64,000 nt of DNA from Sulfurihydrogenibium subterraneum DSM 15120 (lineage in GTDB: Bacteria > Aquificota > Aquificia > Aquificales > Hydrogenothermaceae): contig NZ_JHUV01000009.1 in the NCBI RefSeq assembly GCF_000619805.1, positions 165,771 to 229,770 on the forward strand, given 5' to 3'. Positions 20,178 to 28,889 of this stretch are shown in pieces. How positions within the stretch are numbered: the stretch's first letter is position 1; the number at the start of each line of letters is the position of its first letter. A program made the translations under genes and the position numbers. Under the pieces are notes generated by a model. The model saw nothing but the letters and a program-made list of their open reading frames with translations, was not told where the DNA came from and searched no databases.

Positions 20178-21077
20178 TTATTTGTAAACTTCTGTTCCAA
20201 TACCTTCTTCAGTAAAAATCTCTAATAGTATACAGTGTGGTATTCTACCATCTAATATATGTGCTTTATTTACACCGTTTTCAACAGCGTAAGTGCAAGC
20301 TTTTACTTTTGGAATCATTCCACCTTTTATTACTCCAGACTTTATCATCTCTTCTATTTCTTGAGTTGACACAGAAGATAAAGTTTTTCCTTCTGCATCT
20401 TTTAAACCTTCTATATCTGTTAAAAAAATAACTTTTTCAGCTTTTAAAGATACCGCTATCGCAGATGCTACTAAATCTGCGTTTATATTATACGCGTTGC
20501 CTTCATCATCATAACCGATAGGAGCTATAACTGGAATGTAATTATCTTCATCAAGATTTATCAGAAGTGAAGGATCAACCTCTTCAACCTCTCCTACATG
20601 TCCTAAGTCAAGTAATTCTGTAGGTCTAAAATCTCCCATTGATTTAAAATACTCCTCTGCATCTAACTTTCTTGCTTTTATAAGACCTCCATCTTTTCCT
20701 GTAATACCAACAGCCTTTACGTGTCCTCCTGAGTAGCTGTTTATAAGTTGAACAATACTTTTATTTACAAGCCCACCTAAAACCATCTCAACTATATCCA
20801 TAGTCTCTTTATCTGTTACTCTTAAACCACCTACAAACTTAGACTCTAATCCCATCTTTTTTAAATATTGACCTATTTGAGGTCCCCCCCCGTGAACAAT
20901 TACAGGATTAATACCGATATACTTAAGCATGATAACATCTTTAGCAAAAGCAGACCTAAGGTCAGCTTTATCCATTGCATTTCCACCGTACTTAATAACA
21001 AATGTTTTACCTCTAAAGTTTTTAATATAAGGTAGTGCTTCAAGTAAAATATTTGCTTTTTCGACAGCTTTTTCCAA
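20178..21077 (-). CDS. argB: Acetylglutamate kinase
   Basis: This 299-residue amino-acid kinase phosphorylates N-acetylglutamate in arginine synthesis. Early [10 protein letters not shown] and [14 protein letters not shown] are the nucleotide and phosphate loops; [17 protein letters not shown] and YNINADLVA form the acetylglutamate site; [10 protein letters not shown] is the ATP site. The start is TTG at 21077 with GGAGG 7 bases away. The GGG-P loop is encoded by a run of eight G (C on the plus strand, 20884-20891), unusual in this AT-rich genome. The gene is complete. Confidence 0.96.
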   Translation of the reverse strand: MEKAVEKANILLEALPYIKNFRGKTFVIKYGGNAMDKADLRSAFAKDVIMLKYIGINPVIVHGGGPQIGQYLKKMGLESKFVGGLRVTDKETMDIVEMVLGGLVNKSIVQLINSYSGGHVKAVGITGKDGGLIKARKLDAEEYFKSMGDFRPTELLDLGHVGEVEEVDPSLLINLDEDNYIPVIAPIGYDDEGNAYNINADLVASAIAVSLKAEKVIFLTDIEGLKDAEGKTLSSVSTQEIEEMIKSGVIKGGMIPKVKACTYAVENGVNKAHILDGRIPHCILLEIFTEEGIGTEVYK

Positions 21078-21106
21078 TATGAAACCTCCGTAATTTTTTT
21101 AAAAAA

Positions 21107-21112
21107 ATTATA
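21107..21112 (-). promoter_or_regulatory. Possible -10 box for argB
   Basis: On the minus strand this is TATAAT, 30 bases upstream of the TTG start of argB. No convincing -35 is visible. In an AT-rich region chance matches are common, so this is tentative. Confidence 0.3.
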
Positions 21113-21187
21113 ATACAATGGTTTTAAAGAGAAGAGTTTTTTTAGTGAGACTTTATTTTAAAATGAATAAAGATTTGAAAAAAAGAA

Positions 21188-21262
<75 letters not shown>

Positions 21263-21277
21263 ATATTTGTTTTGAAG

Positions 21278-21350
21278 TGAGTCGCCTGGGAATCGAACCC
21301 AGGACCACCGGTTTAAAAGACCGGTGCTCTACCGACTGAGCTAGCGACTC
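21278..21350 (-). tRNA. tRNA-Lys (anticodon TTT)
   Basis: A 73-base cloverleaf reads on the minus strand. The acceptor GAGTCGC pairs perfectly with GCGACTC, the D arm is GCTCAGTCGGTAGAGC, the anticodon stem CCGGT/ACCGG carries the loop CTTTTAA (TTT), and the T arm is CTGGGTTCGATTCCCAG. The discriminator is A, followed by CTT rather than CCA. Confidence 0.96.
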
Positions 21351-21366
21351 ACAACTACAGGCTAAT

Positions 21367-21395
21367 AATATATCACATTTGATTTTAAAAAGCAA
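21367..21395 (-). promoter_or_regulatory. Promoter for the tRNA-Lys/tRNA-Glu transcript
   Basis: On the minus strand TTGCTT (21390-21395) and TATATT (21367-21372) are separated by 17 bases and lie about 16 bases upstream of the 5' end of tRNA-Lys. The spacing is ideal. It overlaps the divergent gpmA promoter. Confidence 0.6.
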
Positions 21396-21408
21396 TACCT
21401 GTTATAAT
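21379..21408 (+). promoter_or_regulatory. Promoter for gpmA-tpiA-secG
   Basis: TTGATT (21379-21384) and a perfect TATAAT (21403-21408) are separated by 18 bases, about 25 bases ahead of the gpmA ATG. Its -35 lies inside the spacer of the opposite-facing tRNA promoter. Confidence 0.6.
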
Positions 21409-21432
21409 AAAGTCAAAAAACTGGAGGTAAAG

Positions 21433-22041
21433 ATGCCGAAACTTGTTTTAGTAAGACACGGACAATCTTTTTGGAATCTTCAAAATAGATTTACCGGATG
21501 GGTTGATGTTCCTCTTACAGAAAAAGGTAAAGAAGAGGCATTTAAAGCTGGAGAGCTTTTAAAAGACATAAGATTCAATGTAGCTTACACGTCAGCTTTA
21601 ACAAGGGCTCAAGAAACACTTAGGATAATCCTTGAAGTGATAGGACTTCAAATTCCTGTAATCAAAGACCAAGCTTTAAACGAAAGACATTACGGTGCTT
21701 TACAAGGTTTAAATAAAGACAGAGCAAGACAAAAGTATGGAGCTGATATAGTCCACCTTTGGAGAAGAAGTTATGATATAGCTCCACCTGAAGGAGAGTC
21801 TTTAAAAGATACTGCTGCAAGGACTATACCATTTTTAGAAAGGGCTATTTTAGGAGATATTTACGAAGGAAATGATGTTTTAGTAGTAGCTCACGGAAAC
21901 TCTTTAAGGTCTATTATTATGTATTTAGAAAAATTAACTCCTGAAGAAATAATAAAGGTTGAGCTTGATACAGGAGTACCAATAGTGTACGAAATGGATA
22001 AAGAAGGTAATGTTTTAAATAAAGAGATAAGAAAACATTAA
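21433..22041 (+). CDS. gpmA: 2,3-bisphosphoglycerate-dependent phosphoglycerate mutase
   Basis: This 202-residue enzyme interconverts 3- and 2-phosphoglycerate. LVRHGQSFWN carries the phosphorylated His, FTGWVDVPLTEKG is the dPGM signature, NERHYGALQGLNK carries the catalytic Glu, and VVAHGNSLRS the second His. It is shorter than E. coli GpmA (250) because the C-terminal tail and some loops are missing, a known short form. GGAGG at 21423-21427 selects ATG 21433 over in-frame codons upstream that lie in the promoter. tpiA follows after 13 bases. Confidence 0.93.
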   Translation: MPKLVLVRHGQSFWNLQNRFTGWVDVPLTEKGKEEAFKAGELLKDIRFNVAYTSALTRAQETLRIILEVIGLQIPVIKDQALNERHYGALQGLNKDRARQKYGADIVHLWRRSYDIAPPEGESLKDTAARTIPFLERAILGDIYEGNDVLVVAHGNSLRSIIMYLEKLTPEEIIKVELDTGVPIVYEMDKEGNVLNKEIRKH

Positions 22042-22054
22042 AAGAGGGTCATTT

Positions 22055-22807
22055 ATGAGATATTTAGTAGCAGCAAACTGGAAGATGAACAAAACTGTAG
22101 CAGAATCTATTGAGTATATAGAAGTTTTTAAAGAACTTGTCAAGTATGTAGAAGGAGTAGACATTATGATAGCTCCTTCTTTTACATCTTTATCTTCTGT
22201 ATCGGTTTTAATTGAAAAAACAAACATTAGTTTGGGTGCTCAAAATATGTTTTACGCAGAAAGAGGTGCTTACACTGGTGAAATATCACCTATTATGCTT
22301 GATGAACTTAACGTTAAGTATGTAATACTTGGACACTCTGAGAGAAGACATATCTTTGGCGAAAAAGATGAGATGATTAATAAAAAAGTTTTAACTGCAG
22401 TAGAATTTGGTTTGAGACCTATCTTATGTGTAGGAGAAACTTTAGAAGAAAGAGAACTTGGAAAGACTATGAACGTAGTTGAAAGACAGATAAGAGCCGG
22501 TGTTGCAGGTTTAGAAAGAGAAATAAGCCTTATAGATATTGCTTACGAACCAGTATGGGCAATAGGAACAGGGGTAAATGCAACTGTAGAACAGGCTCAA
22601 GAGGTACATCATTTTATTAGAAATCTTATAAATGATATAAGTAAAGGAAATGATAAAGATACGAGAATACTTTACGGTGGAAGTGTAAATGAAAAAAATG
22701 CTTCTGAATTAATTAAAGCTCCTGATGTTGAAGGATTTTTAGTTGGAACTGCAAGTCTTGATCCACAAAAGTTTTATAAAATAATTTTATCTTCTTTGGA
22801 GGTTTAA
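22055..22807 (+). CDS. tpiA: Triosephosphate isomerase
   Basis: This 250-residue TIM-barrel enzyme interconverts dihydroxyacetone phosphate and glyceraldehyde 3-phosphate. The N-terminal AANWKMNKT carries the catalytic Lys, ILGHSERR the catalytic His, and AYEPVWAIGTG the catalytic Glu before loop 6. GGSVNEKNA is the phosphate-binding segment near the C-terminus. It is complete. The gpmA-tpiA-secG order places two triose-level steps together, here presumably in the gluconeogenic direction. Confidence 0.97.
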   Translation: MRYLVAANWKMNKTVAESIEYIEVFKELVKYVEGVDIMIAPSFTSLSSVSVLIEKTNISLGAQNMFYAERGAYTGEISPIMLDELNVKYVILGHSERRHIFGEKDEMINKKVLTAVEFGLRPILCVGETLEERELGKTMNVVERQIRAGVAGLEREISLIDIAYEPVWAIGTGVNATVEQAQEVHHFIRNLINDISKGNDKDTRILYGGSVNEKNASELIKAPDVEGFLVGTASLDPQKFYKIILSSLEV

Positions 22808-22810
22808 AGG

Positions 22811-23110
22811 TTGGAATTTTTATTTGGTTTGTTATCCGTTGTACTTGTTATAGTATCTGTACTACTTATTATTTTAGTGCTTATGCAGAAAACAAAAGGA
22901 GCAGAGATAGGTGCTGTTTTTGGGTCAGGAGCTGCAAAGGCTGTATTAGGAGCATCTGCTGCAACAATACTTACCAAAATAACTTACTGGCTTGCGGGAA
23001 TATTTTTGTTTTTAGTGCTTACTCTATCATACCTGAGTATAAAAATTGCAAAGTCTAACACGGTAATAGAGAACATTCCTTCTCAGCAACAGACAGAAAA
23101 TAAAAAATAA
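22811..23110 (+). CDS. secG: Preprotein translocase subunit SecG
   Basis: This 99-residue membrane protein of the SecYEG channel has two transmembrane segments (about 3-25 and 53-75) with the conserved LILMQKTKGAEIGAVFGSG loop between them. The start is TTG at 22811; its GGAGG site overlaps the tpiA stop. The stop overlaps the following ATG (TAATG). Linkage of secG to tpiA is common in bacteria. Confidence 0.93.
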   Translation: MEFLFGLLSVVLVIVSVLLIILVLMQKTKGAEIGAVFGSGAAKAVLGASAATILTKITYWLAGIFLFLVLTLSYLSIKIAKSNTVIENIPSQQQTENKK

Positions 23111-24351
23111 TGCAAGAGTACGAAACTCTATATGAGATACTTCTTTCTTTAGGTTTAGGTTTCTTTGTAGGATTAGAAAGGGAGTACAAGGCAAAAGGTG
23201 AAGTTTTTGCCGGAGTAAGAACCTATCCTTTAATATCTCTTTTAGGATACTTTTCTGCTTTGGTTTCTGACAAACATTTTGATTATTTTATTTATATATC
23301 TTTTCTGGCTATTCTTGGTTTTACACTTTTTAATTTTTTTCTAGAGTATCAAAAAGATAAAGGAATAACAACAGAAGTATCTGTTTTACTCATTTTTTTA
23401 ATCGGTGTTTTAGTTTATTTTGACTATTACTATCTATCCGTTTTTCTTGGGTTTTTAACGACATTAATTTTAGCTATAAAGCAACCTTTAGAAAATTTTG
23501 CAAAAAGTTTGTACTTTGAAGATGTTATATCTTTGGTTAAATTTTTATTACTTACAGCGATAGTCTATCCTATTTTACCGGATAAAAGTTTTGGACCTTA
23601 CGAAGCTATAAATTTAAAAGAGATATGGAAAGTCGTTATTATTGTAGCTGTGATAGATTTTATAGGTTATATACTTGTAAGATGGAAAGGAGGAAAGTCT
23701 CTTTTATGGGTGGCTTTATTTGGAGGACTTATTTCAAGTACGGCAATTACTTATAACTTTTCTATACTTTCAAAGAAAAATCCTGATTTAAAAAACATCC
23801 TTTTTAGCGGAATTACACTATCTTGGATTGTTATGAATTTAAGGGTACTGGTTATATCCGGATTTTTAAACTTAGAACTTTTAAAAGTTCTTACATTTCC
23901 TTTGTTAGTATCTTCAGCAGTTTTGATTTTAATCGTGTATAGGTATATTAAATTAGATAGCATAACCGATTTTAAAGATAGTGAATTTAAAAATCCTTTT
24001 AGAATATTAGAGATTCTCCAATTTGCTATCTTTTATACTTTTATTTTATTGCTTATTAAGTATATACAAAATAAAATAGGCATTACCGGCGTTTACTTGG
24101 TTAGTTTTGTATCCGGAGTTATAGATGTTGATGCTATAACCTTTTCTGCTGCATCTTTATCAAAAAGTGGTGTTATATTTATAATTGATGCAAGTATTGT
24201 TGTTATTCTTGCAGTAATATCCAACTCTATTTTTAAATATATTTATGTTTTAATGTTTGCCCATCAAAGTTTAAAAAGAGAGATGTTGAAAGTATTAATC
24301 TTTAACCTTGTTATTTTCCTACTTTTTATCTTTTTTCAAGCAGTTCTTTAA
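23110..24351 (+). CDS. MgtC/SapB-type integral membrane protein with DUF4010 domain
   Basis: This 413-residue protein has about 11-12 hydrophobic segments. The N-terminal third matches the MgtC/SapB pattern (LGLGFFVGLEREYKAK...GVRTYPLISLLG), and the rest resembles DUF4010 (FGGLISSTAITYNFSILSKK, VSGVIDVDAITFSAASL). Its function is not established; MgtC proteins are linked to magnesium limitation and membrane energetics in other bacteria. Its 3' end overlaps the convergent DUF72 gene by 26 bases. Confidence 0.82.
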   Translation: MQEYETLYEILLSLGLGFFVGLEREYKAKGEVFAGVRTYPLISLLGYFSALVSDKHFDYFIYISFLAILGFTLFNFFLEYQKDKGITTEVSVLLIFLIGVLVYFDYYYLSVFLGFLTTLILAIKQPLENFAKSLYFEDVISLVKFLLLTAIVYPILPDKSFGPYEAINLKEIWKVVIIVAVIDFIGYILVRWKGGKSLLWVALFGGLISSTAITYNFSILSKKNPDLKNILFSGITLSWIVMNLRVLVISGFLNLELLKVLTFPLLVSSAVLILIVYRYIKLDSITDFKDSEFKNPFRILEILQFAIFYTFILLLIKYIQNKIGITGVYLVSFVSGVIDVDAITFSAASLSKSGVIFIIDASIVVILAVISNSIFKYIYVLMFAHQSLKREMLKVLIFNLVIFLLFIFFQAVL

Positions 24352-25045
24352 ATTCTAAAGCGTTTTTTGGAGCGAATCCTTCAAAATCATTGTTAAAGTA
24401 AACATAACATTCTTTAGCATCTGTCTTAGAAATTTTATCTATCCATAAATAAAGTTCTTCTTTTGAATAATTATATCTATACCAAACTTTCCCATGAAAC
24501 CTTATATAAACAAAATTTGCGGTTTTAATTAATTCCTCAGGTAGTTTAGGAGCTGAAATGCTACAAAATCCTATTTTATATTTTGAGAGGATTTCATAAG
24601 TTTTATCATTCCACCAACTTTTATCTCTAAATTCTAATGCATTCTTATATTTTGTATCTATTTGAGCAACAATATCCTCTAATAGATTTAAGGAAAACTT
24701 TAAAGATGGTGGCAATTGAAACAGATAAACACCAATCTTTTCTTTTAATACATCTTCAAAATTGTTGTAAAAATCCTTTATCAATTTTTCTGTGTCTTTA
24801 AATTTTTTCAGGTGAGTTATAACTTTGTTTACTTTTATTGAGACTTTATAATTTTCAGGAGTTTTTGTAAAATATCGTTTTATAGAAGTTTTCTTTGGAA
24901 TTCTATAAAAAGATGAGTTTAACTCTAAAGAGTTAAAAAATTTTATGTAATAATCAAACCATTCGTTCGGTTTTAAATCTGGAGGATAAAAAATACCTTT
25001 CCAGTGATAGTAAAAGTAGCCGGAACAACCTACAAAATGTTTCAT
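24326..25045 (-). CDS. DUF72 (YecE-like) family protein
   Basis: This 239-residue protein is predicted to form a TIM barrel. It has the typical DUF72 features: VGCSGYFYYHWKGIFYP at the N-terminus, LELNSSFYRIP, LFQLPPSLK, ALEFRDKSWW, and a C-terminal CYVYFNNDFEGFAPKNA. The biochemical role of the family is not established. It overlaps the bioD stop as ATGA and overlaps the MgtC-like gene tail to tail. Confidence 0.88.
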   Translation of the reverse strand: MKHFVGCSGYFYYHWKGIFYPPDLKPNEWFDYYIKFFNSLELNSSFYRIPKKTSIKRYFTKTPENYKVSIKVNKVITHLKKFKDTEKLIKDFYNNFEDVLKEKIGVYLFQLPPSLKFSLNLLEDIVAQIDTKYKNALEFRDKSWWNDKTYEILSKYKIGFCSISAPKLPEELIKTANFVYIRFHGKVWYRYNYSKEELYLWIDKISKTDAKECYVYFNNDFEGFAPKNALEFKELLEKR

Positions 25046-25686
25046 AACAATCTTCCTAAAAGTTTACTATAACACTCTTCTACTGGCTGCTTAGACTTTT
25101 TACATTTTGCCAAAACTTTAATGCCTGTCATCTCTTGAATTATCTGTGGATTGGTTTCTTCCAATATATCTTCTCCAGAAAAGCCGTTCATAACAATACC
25201 GATTATTTGTTTTCCTTCTAACGCTTTAACAGTTAAAGCTGTGTGATTTATTGTTCCCAAAGATGCCCTTGATACAATTAAAACAGGGATGTTTAAATCT
25301 TCGATAAGATTTAAGTAAGTGTAATTTTTTTTTATCGGAACTAAAAGCCCTCCTGCCCCTTCTACCACTACAAAATCGTATTTTGACTTTAAATAGTTGT
25401 AGTGGTTTATTATTTTTTGCAAGTCTATCTCTTTACTTTCAAGTAGTGTAGCTGTGTATGGAGCTACTGGGTTTTCAAATGTGTACAGGACAACCTCTTC
25501 TAAAGGCTGCCCTGTTATTTTAGATAGAGTGTAGGCATCTTGAGGGATAGGTTCACATCCTGTTTCTACTGGTTTGAAGTAGGCTACTTTTACTCCTTTT
25601 TCTTTCAGTAGTTTACAAATGGCGGCTGATACGGTTGTTTTACCTACTCCTGTATCTGTTGCAGTTATAAATAGGCTATTAAGCAT
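25042..25686 (-). CDS. bioD: Dethiobiotin synthetase
   Basis: This 214-residue ATP-dependent carboxylase closes the ureido ring in biotin synthesis. The P-loop is TATDTGVGKTTVSAA, followed by YFKPVETGC with the substrate Lys, and VVEGAGGLLVPI. The length is normal. It overlaps fabD by 8 bases and the DUF72 gene by 4. The bioA gene is about 35 kb away, so the pathway is scattered. Biotin demand fits the carboxylase subunit encoded at 46636. Confidence 0.95.
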   Translation of the reverse strand: MLNSLFITATDTGVGKTTVSAAICKLLKEKGVKVAYFKPVETGCEPIPQDAYTLSKITGQPLEEVVLYTFENPVAPYTATLLESKEIDLQKIINHYNYLKSKYDFVVVEGAGGLLVPIKKNYTYLNLIEDLNIPVLIVSRASLGTINHTALTVKALEGKQIIGIVMNGFSGEDILEETNPQIIQEMTGIKVLAKCKKSKQPVEECYSKLLGRLL

Positions 25687-26584
25687 TTTCTATATCTTGC
25701 AGACTTTCAATGTTTTTAAGGTTTAAATCTTTGTTAATTCTCTTTATAAGTCCTGTTAGGACTTTTTTAGGTCCTATTTCGTAAATCTCTTTTACTCCTG
25801 CATCTGTCATATACTCTACTGTTTGAACCCATCTTACAGGGCTGTAAAAGTGTACTTTTAGCTCCTGCTTTATATCCTCAGATTTTGTTATAGGTTTTGC
25901 TGATACGTTTGATATAACAGGAATGTTTGCGTCTTTTATCTGTATTTTTTCTAAATACTCTCCAAATTCCTGTGCTTTTTCTTTTAGCATTGATGAGTGT
26001 GCAGGAACAGAAACTGCCAACGGAACGACTTTTTTAGCCCCCTGAGATTTGAGTATTTCCATTGCTTTTTCTACAGCTTGCTTTTCTCCAGATATAACTG
26101 TCTGCTCGTAAGAGTTATAGTTTGCTATTTCAACTATACCGTCTATCTGTTTTAAAACTTCTTCAATTTTTGGAGCTTCTAAACCTATAATAGCAGCCAT
26201 TAGCCCAACACCTTCTGGAACTGCGGATTGCATAAGCTTCCCTCTTATGTGTGTGATGTAAACTGCATCTTCTAAGGATAAACTATCTGCCACTGCCAGA
26301 GCTGTAAACTCTCCAAGTGAGTGTCCAGCTACAAAATCAGGATTGATATTCTTTTTTTCTTTAAAGATTTTATAAGTTATGTAGGAAGTCAAAACCAAGG
26401 CTGGCTGTGTAAATTCTGTAAGGTTTAGTTTTTCTTCGTCGTTAAAAATAATATCTGTAAGGTTAAAACTAAGTCTTTCGTTGACTTTTTCGTGGAGCTG
26501 TCTTACTTCTTCAAAATTTTCATAAAAATCTTTACCCATTCCTAAATACTGAGAACCTTGACCTGGAAAAACAAAAGCTTTCAT
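25679..26584 (-). CDS. fabD: Malonyl-CoA:ACP transacylase
   Basis: This 301-residue enzyme loads malonyl groups onto acyl carrier protein for fatty-acid synthesis. It shows FVFPGQGSQYLGMG, the nucleophile elbow AGHSLGEFTALA, the LMQSAVPEG loop with the malonate-binding Arg upstream (RGK), and the His of VPAHSSML. It is complete and preceded by GGAGG. Other fab genes are not nearby. The 10-base gap from mgtE suggests cotranscription. Confidence 0.95.
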   Translation of the reverse strand: MKAFVFPGQGSQYLGMGKDFYENFEEVRQLHEKVNERLSFNLTDIIFNDEEKLNLTEFTQPALVLTSYITYKIFKEKKNINPDFVAGHSLGEFTALAVADSLSLEDAVYITHIRGKLMQSAVPEGVGLMAAIIGLEAPKIEEVLKQIDGIVEIANYNSYEQTVISGEKQAVEKAMEILKSQGAKKVVPLAVSVPAHSSMLKEKAQEFGEYLEKIQIKDANIPVISNVSAKPITKSEDIKQELKVHFYSPVRWVQTVEYMTDAGVKEIYEIGPKKVLTGLIKRINKDLNLKNIESLQDIENA

Positions 26585-26594
26585 CGAAACCTCC

Positions 26595-27965
26595 TTAAAG
26601 TTTTAGGTAATGTATGAAAAATGTAGCTACTATAAGATATATAGATATACCGATTATATCTGTTAATGTTAAGGATAAAGGTCCTGTTGCTAATGTTGGG
26701 TCTTTTTCAAGCTTATACATTATAAAGGGAACTAAACTACCTATCAATCCAGCAAAAACGATGCTAAAAAACAGGGCTATGGCTACTATTATTCCAAGTA
26801 TATGATTACTTATCCATAAAGATGCAACAACTCCAACTAAAATACCAATTATCATTCCTATAAAAACTGCAACCTTTAACTCTCTAAAGACTGTAAAAAT
26901 GTAATCTACAGTGTTTTCTGTTAATCTTCCTTCTTTTAATCCTCTTGCTGCTATTATTGCCGCTTGGGAGCTTATATTTCCACTTAGAGCTGCTACCATA
27001 GGAAGAAAAAATACTACTTGTATAAACTCTGTTATTGTGTAATCAAATAAACTAATAATAACCGCTGTAATAAACTCTCCTGCGGTTGCTATTAAAAGCC
27101 AAGGAAGTCTTAACTTTGCTATTTTAAAGGTTTTATCCGCATAAAACAGCTCTTCTTCTTTTGCTCCTGCCATTTTAAAGAAATCTTCCGTTGTTTTTTC
27201 TGACATAACATCTAAAATGTCTTCTATGTAAACAACACCAAGCAAAGTCCCTTCATCATCAACAACAGGAAGAACGTATAAATCGTATCTTTTAAAAGTT
27301 TCTATGGCTTCTTCTTTAGTATCGTCTATGTTTAAAGTTATCAAATCTCTTTTCATTATGTCTTTAACCATCAGATTAGATGGATAGGTTAATAGGTCTT
27401 TTAATGAAATTACACCCACTAATTTGTTTTTTTCATCAACTACATATATGTAAACCAATTCGATGTCTTGGTTATACTCTTTTACTTTTTGTATAGCATC
27501 TTCTACTGTAGAAGTATCTAAAACAGCAAGATAAGACTCACTTACTATTGACGCAACTTTATCTTCACCTTCTGAAAGAAGATGTTTTAACTCTTCTTTC
27601 TCTTCTCCTTCTAAGTTATCAATAACAGCTCTTTTAATATCTTCTGGGATATTTTCTATAATAGATGCTATTTCTGGCGTAGGGAGCTTTAAGATAAAAT
27701 CTACTGCATCTTTAATGTGGAGAGACCTTATAATTTCTACTTTTACTATGTCGTCAAGGTCTGTAAAAACGTCAAAAGCTTTATCTGGATTTGTTTTGTA
27801 AAGTACTGTGAATATCTTTACTCTTTCTTCTTTCGTAAGATACTTAAAAACCTCGGCTATATCTCCTTTATGACTTTTAGACAGAATTCTTTCTAAGGTT
27901 TTAAAGTCGTGTTTTTGAAGAGACCTTTTTAGCGTTTCTTTTAAAACTTCAATAATAGGACTCAT
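26595..27965 (-). CDS. mgtE: Magnesium transporter MgtE
   Basis: This 456-residue channel has the MgtE layout: an N-terminal superhelical domain rich in leucine and acidic residues (about 1-130), two CBS domains (about 135-260, with YVVDEKNKLVGVISLKDLL and LPVVDDEGTLLGVVYIEDIL), a connecting helix, and five transmembrane segments. The pore segment AALSGNISSQAAIIAARGL is recognisable. The cytosolic part senses Mg2+ and gates the pore in characterised homologues. The length is standard. Confidence 0.95.
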   Translation of the reverse strand: MSPIIEVLKETLKRSLQKHDFKTLERILSKSHKGDIAEVFKYLTKEERVKIFTVLYKTNPDKAFDVFTDLDDIVKVEIIRSLHIKDAVDFILKLPTPEIASIIENIPEDIKRAVIDNLEGEEKEELKHLLSEGEDKVASIVSESYLAVLDTSTVEDAIQKVKEYNQDIELVYIYVVDEKNKLVGVISLKDLLTYPSNLMVKDIMKRDLITLNIDDTKEEAIETFKRYDLYVLPVVDDEGTLLGVVYIEDILDVMSEKTTEDFFKMAGAKEEELFYADKTFKIAKLRLPWLLIATAGEFITAVIISLFDYTITEFIQVVFFLPMVAALSGNISSQAAIIAARGLKEGRLTENTVDYIFTVFRELKVAVFIGMIIGILVGVVASLWISNHILGIIVAIALFFSIVFAGLIGSLVPFIMYKLEKDPTLATGPLSLTLTDIIGISIYLIVATFFIHYLKL

Positions 27966-27973
27966 TTAACAAC

Positions 27974-28876
27974 CTAAGATATTTGGTTATAGCCTAAAGA
28001 CCTTAAAAGCGGTAGGTCTTCCTTCCATTTTTCTTTTACTTTAACAAAAAGATTTAGATGAACTTTTTTACCAATTAAAAACTCTAACTCTTCTCTTGCC
28101 TGAGTTCCTATCTTTTTTAGCATCTGACCTTTTTTACCTATTATTATTCCTTTGTGATTTTCTCTTTCTACGTATATTACTGCATCTATTATAAGAAGAT
28201 TCTTATCCTTTTCTCCTTCCTTTATAGATTCAACTTCTACAGCTACAGAATATGGTACCTCTTGCTTTGTGTTGAAAAATACCTTTTCTCTTATTATCTC
28301 TGCTATCCAAAGTTTTAATGGTAAGTCTGTTATCATATCTTCAGGATAAAGGGGTGGAGACTCTGGAAGGTATTTTTTTATAGTATTTAAAAGTTCATCT
28401 ATGTTTATGTTTTTTATAGCAGAAATTGGTATGTACTCTTTAAAATCGTATATTTTTGCAGATTCTTCTATTAGTGGTAAAACTAAATCTCTCTGAATTT
28501 TATCTATTTTGTTTATTGCAAGTATTGTGGGTTTGTTATACTTTTTTATGTAATTTTCTACTATTTCTTTATCTTCTTTTGTCCATCCTTTGTCTGCTTC
28601 TATTATCATCACTATAACGTCAGCATCTTCCATACTTCCAACCGCAGACTCTAAAACTGATTTTGAAAGCAAATCTCCCCCTTTTTGAACTCCGGGAGTG
28701 TCTAAAAATATTATCTGCGCGTCTGGGAGATGTTTTACTCCTAAAATTCTCATTCTTGTAGTTTGTGGTTTTGGACTTACAATACTTAACTTTGTTCCAA
28801 GTATGTTATTTAGTAGTGTTGATTTTCCAACGTTTGGTCTTCCTATTAATGCGACGAATCCAGCTTTAAAACTCAT
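27974..28876 (-). CDS. era: GTPase Era
   Basis: This 300-residue ribosome-assembly GTPase binds 16S rRNA near its 3' end. G1 is GRPNVGKST, G3 is DTPGVQKG, and G4 is AINKIDKI. The C-terminal KH domain shows HKGIIIGKKGQMLKKIG. The usual length is about 300. mgtE follows after 8 bases. Confidence 0.96.
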   Translation of the reverse strand: MSFKAGFVALIGRPNVGKSTLLNNILGTKLSIVSPKPQTTRMRILGVKHLPDAQIIFLDTPGVQKGGDLLSKSVLESAVGSMEDADVIVMIIEADKGWTKEDKEIVENYIKKYNKPTILAINKIDKIQRDLVLPLIEESAKIYDFKEYIPISAIKNINIDELLNTIKKYLPESPPLYPEDMITDLPLKLWIAEIIREKVFFNTKQEVPYSVAVEVESIKEGEKDKNLLIIDAVIYVERENHKGIIIGKKGQMLKKIGTQAREELEFLIGKKVHLNLFVKVKEKWKEDLPLLRSLGYNQIS

Positions 28877-28889
28877 CTTTATATACCTC

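Noticed and set aside
20900-21118. 72-residue minus-strand frame overlapping argB
   Set aside because: It is an alternative frame of argB with low-complexity Leu/Lys content and no ribosome site.
21120-21187. Terminator after tRNA-Glu
   Set aside because: A CTTTATT/AATAAAG hairpin exists but is purely A/T-rich and not followed by a clean T-run; too weak to call.
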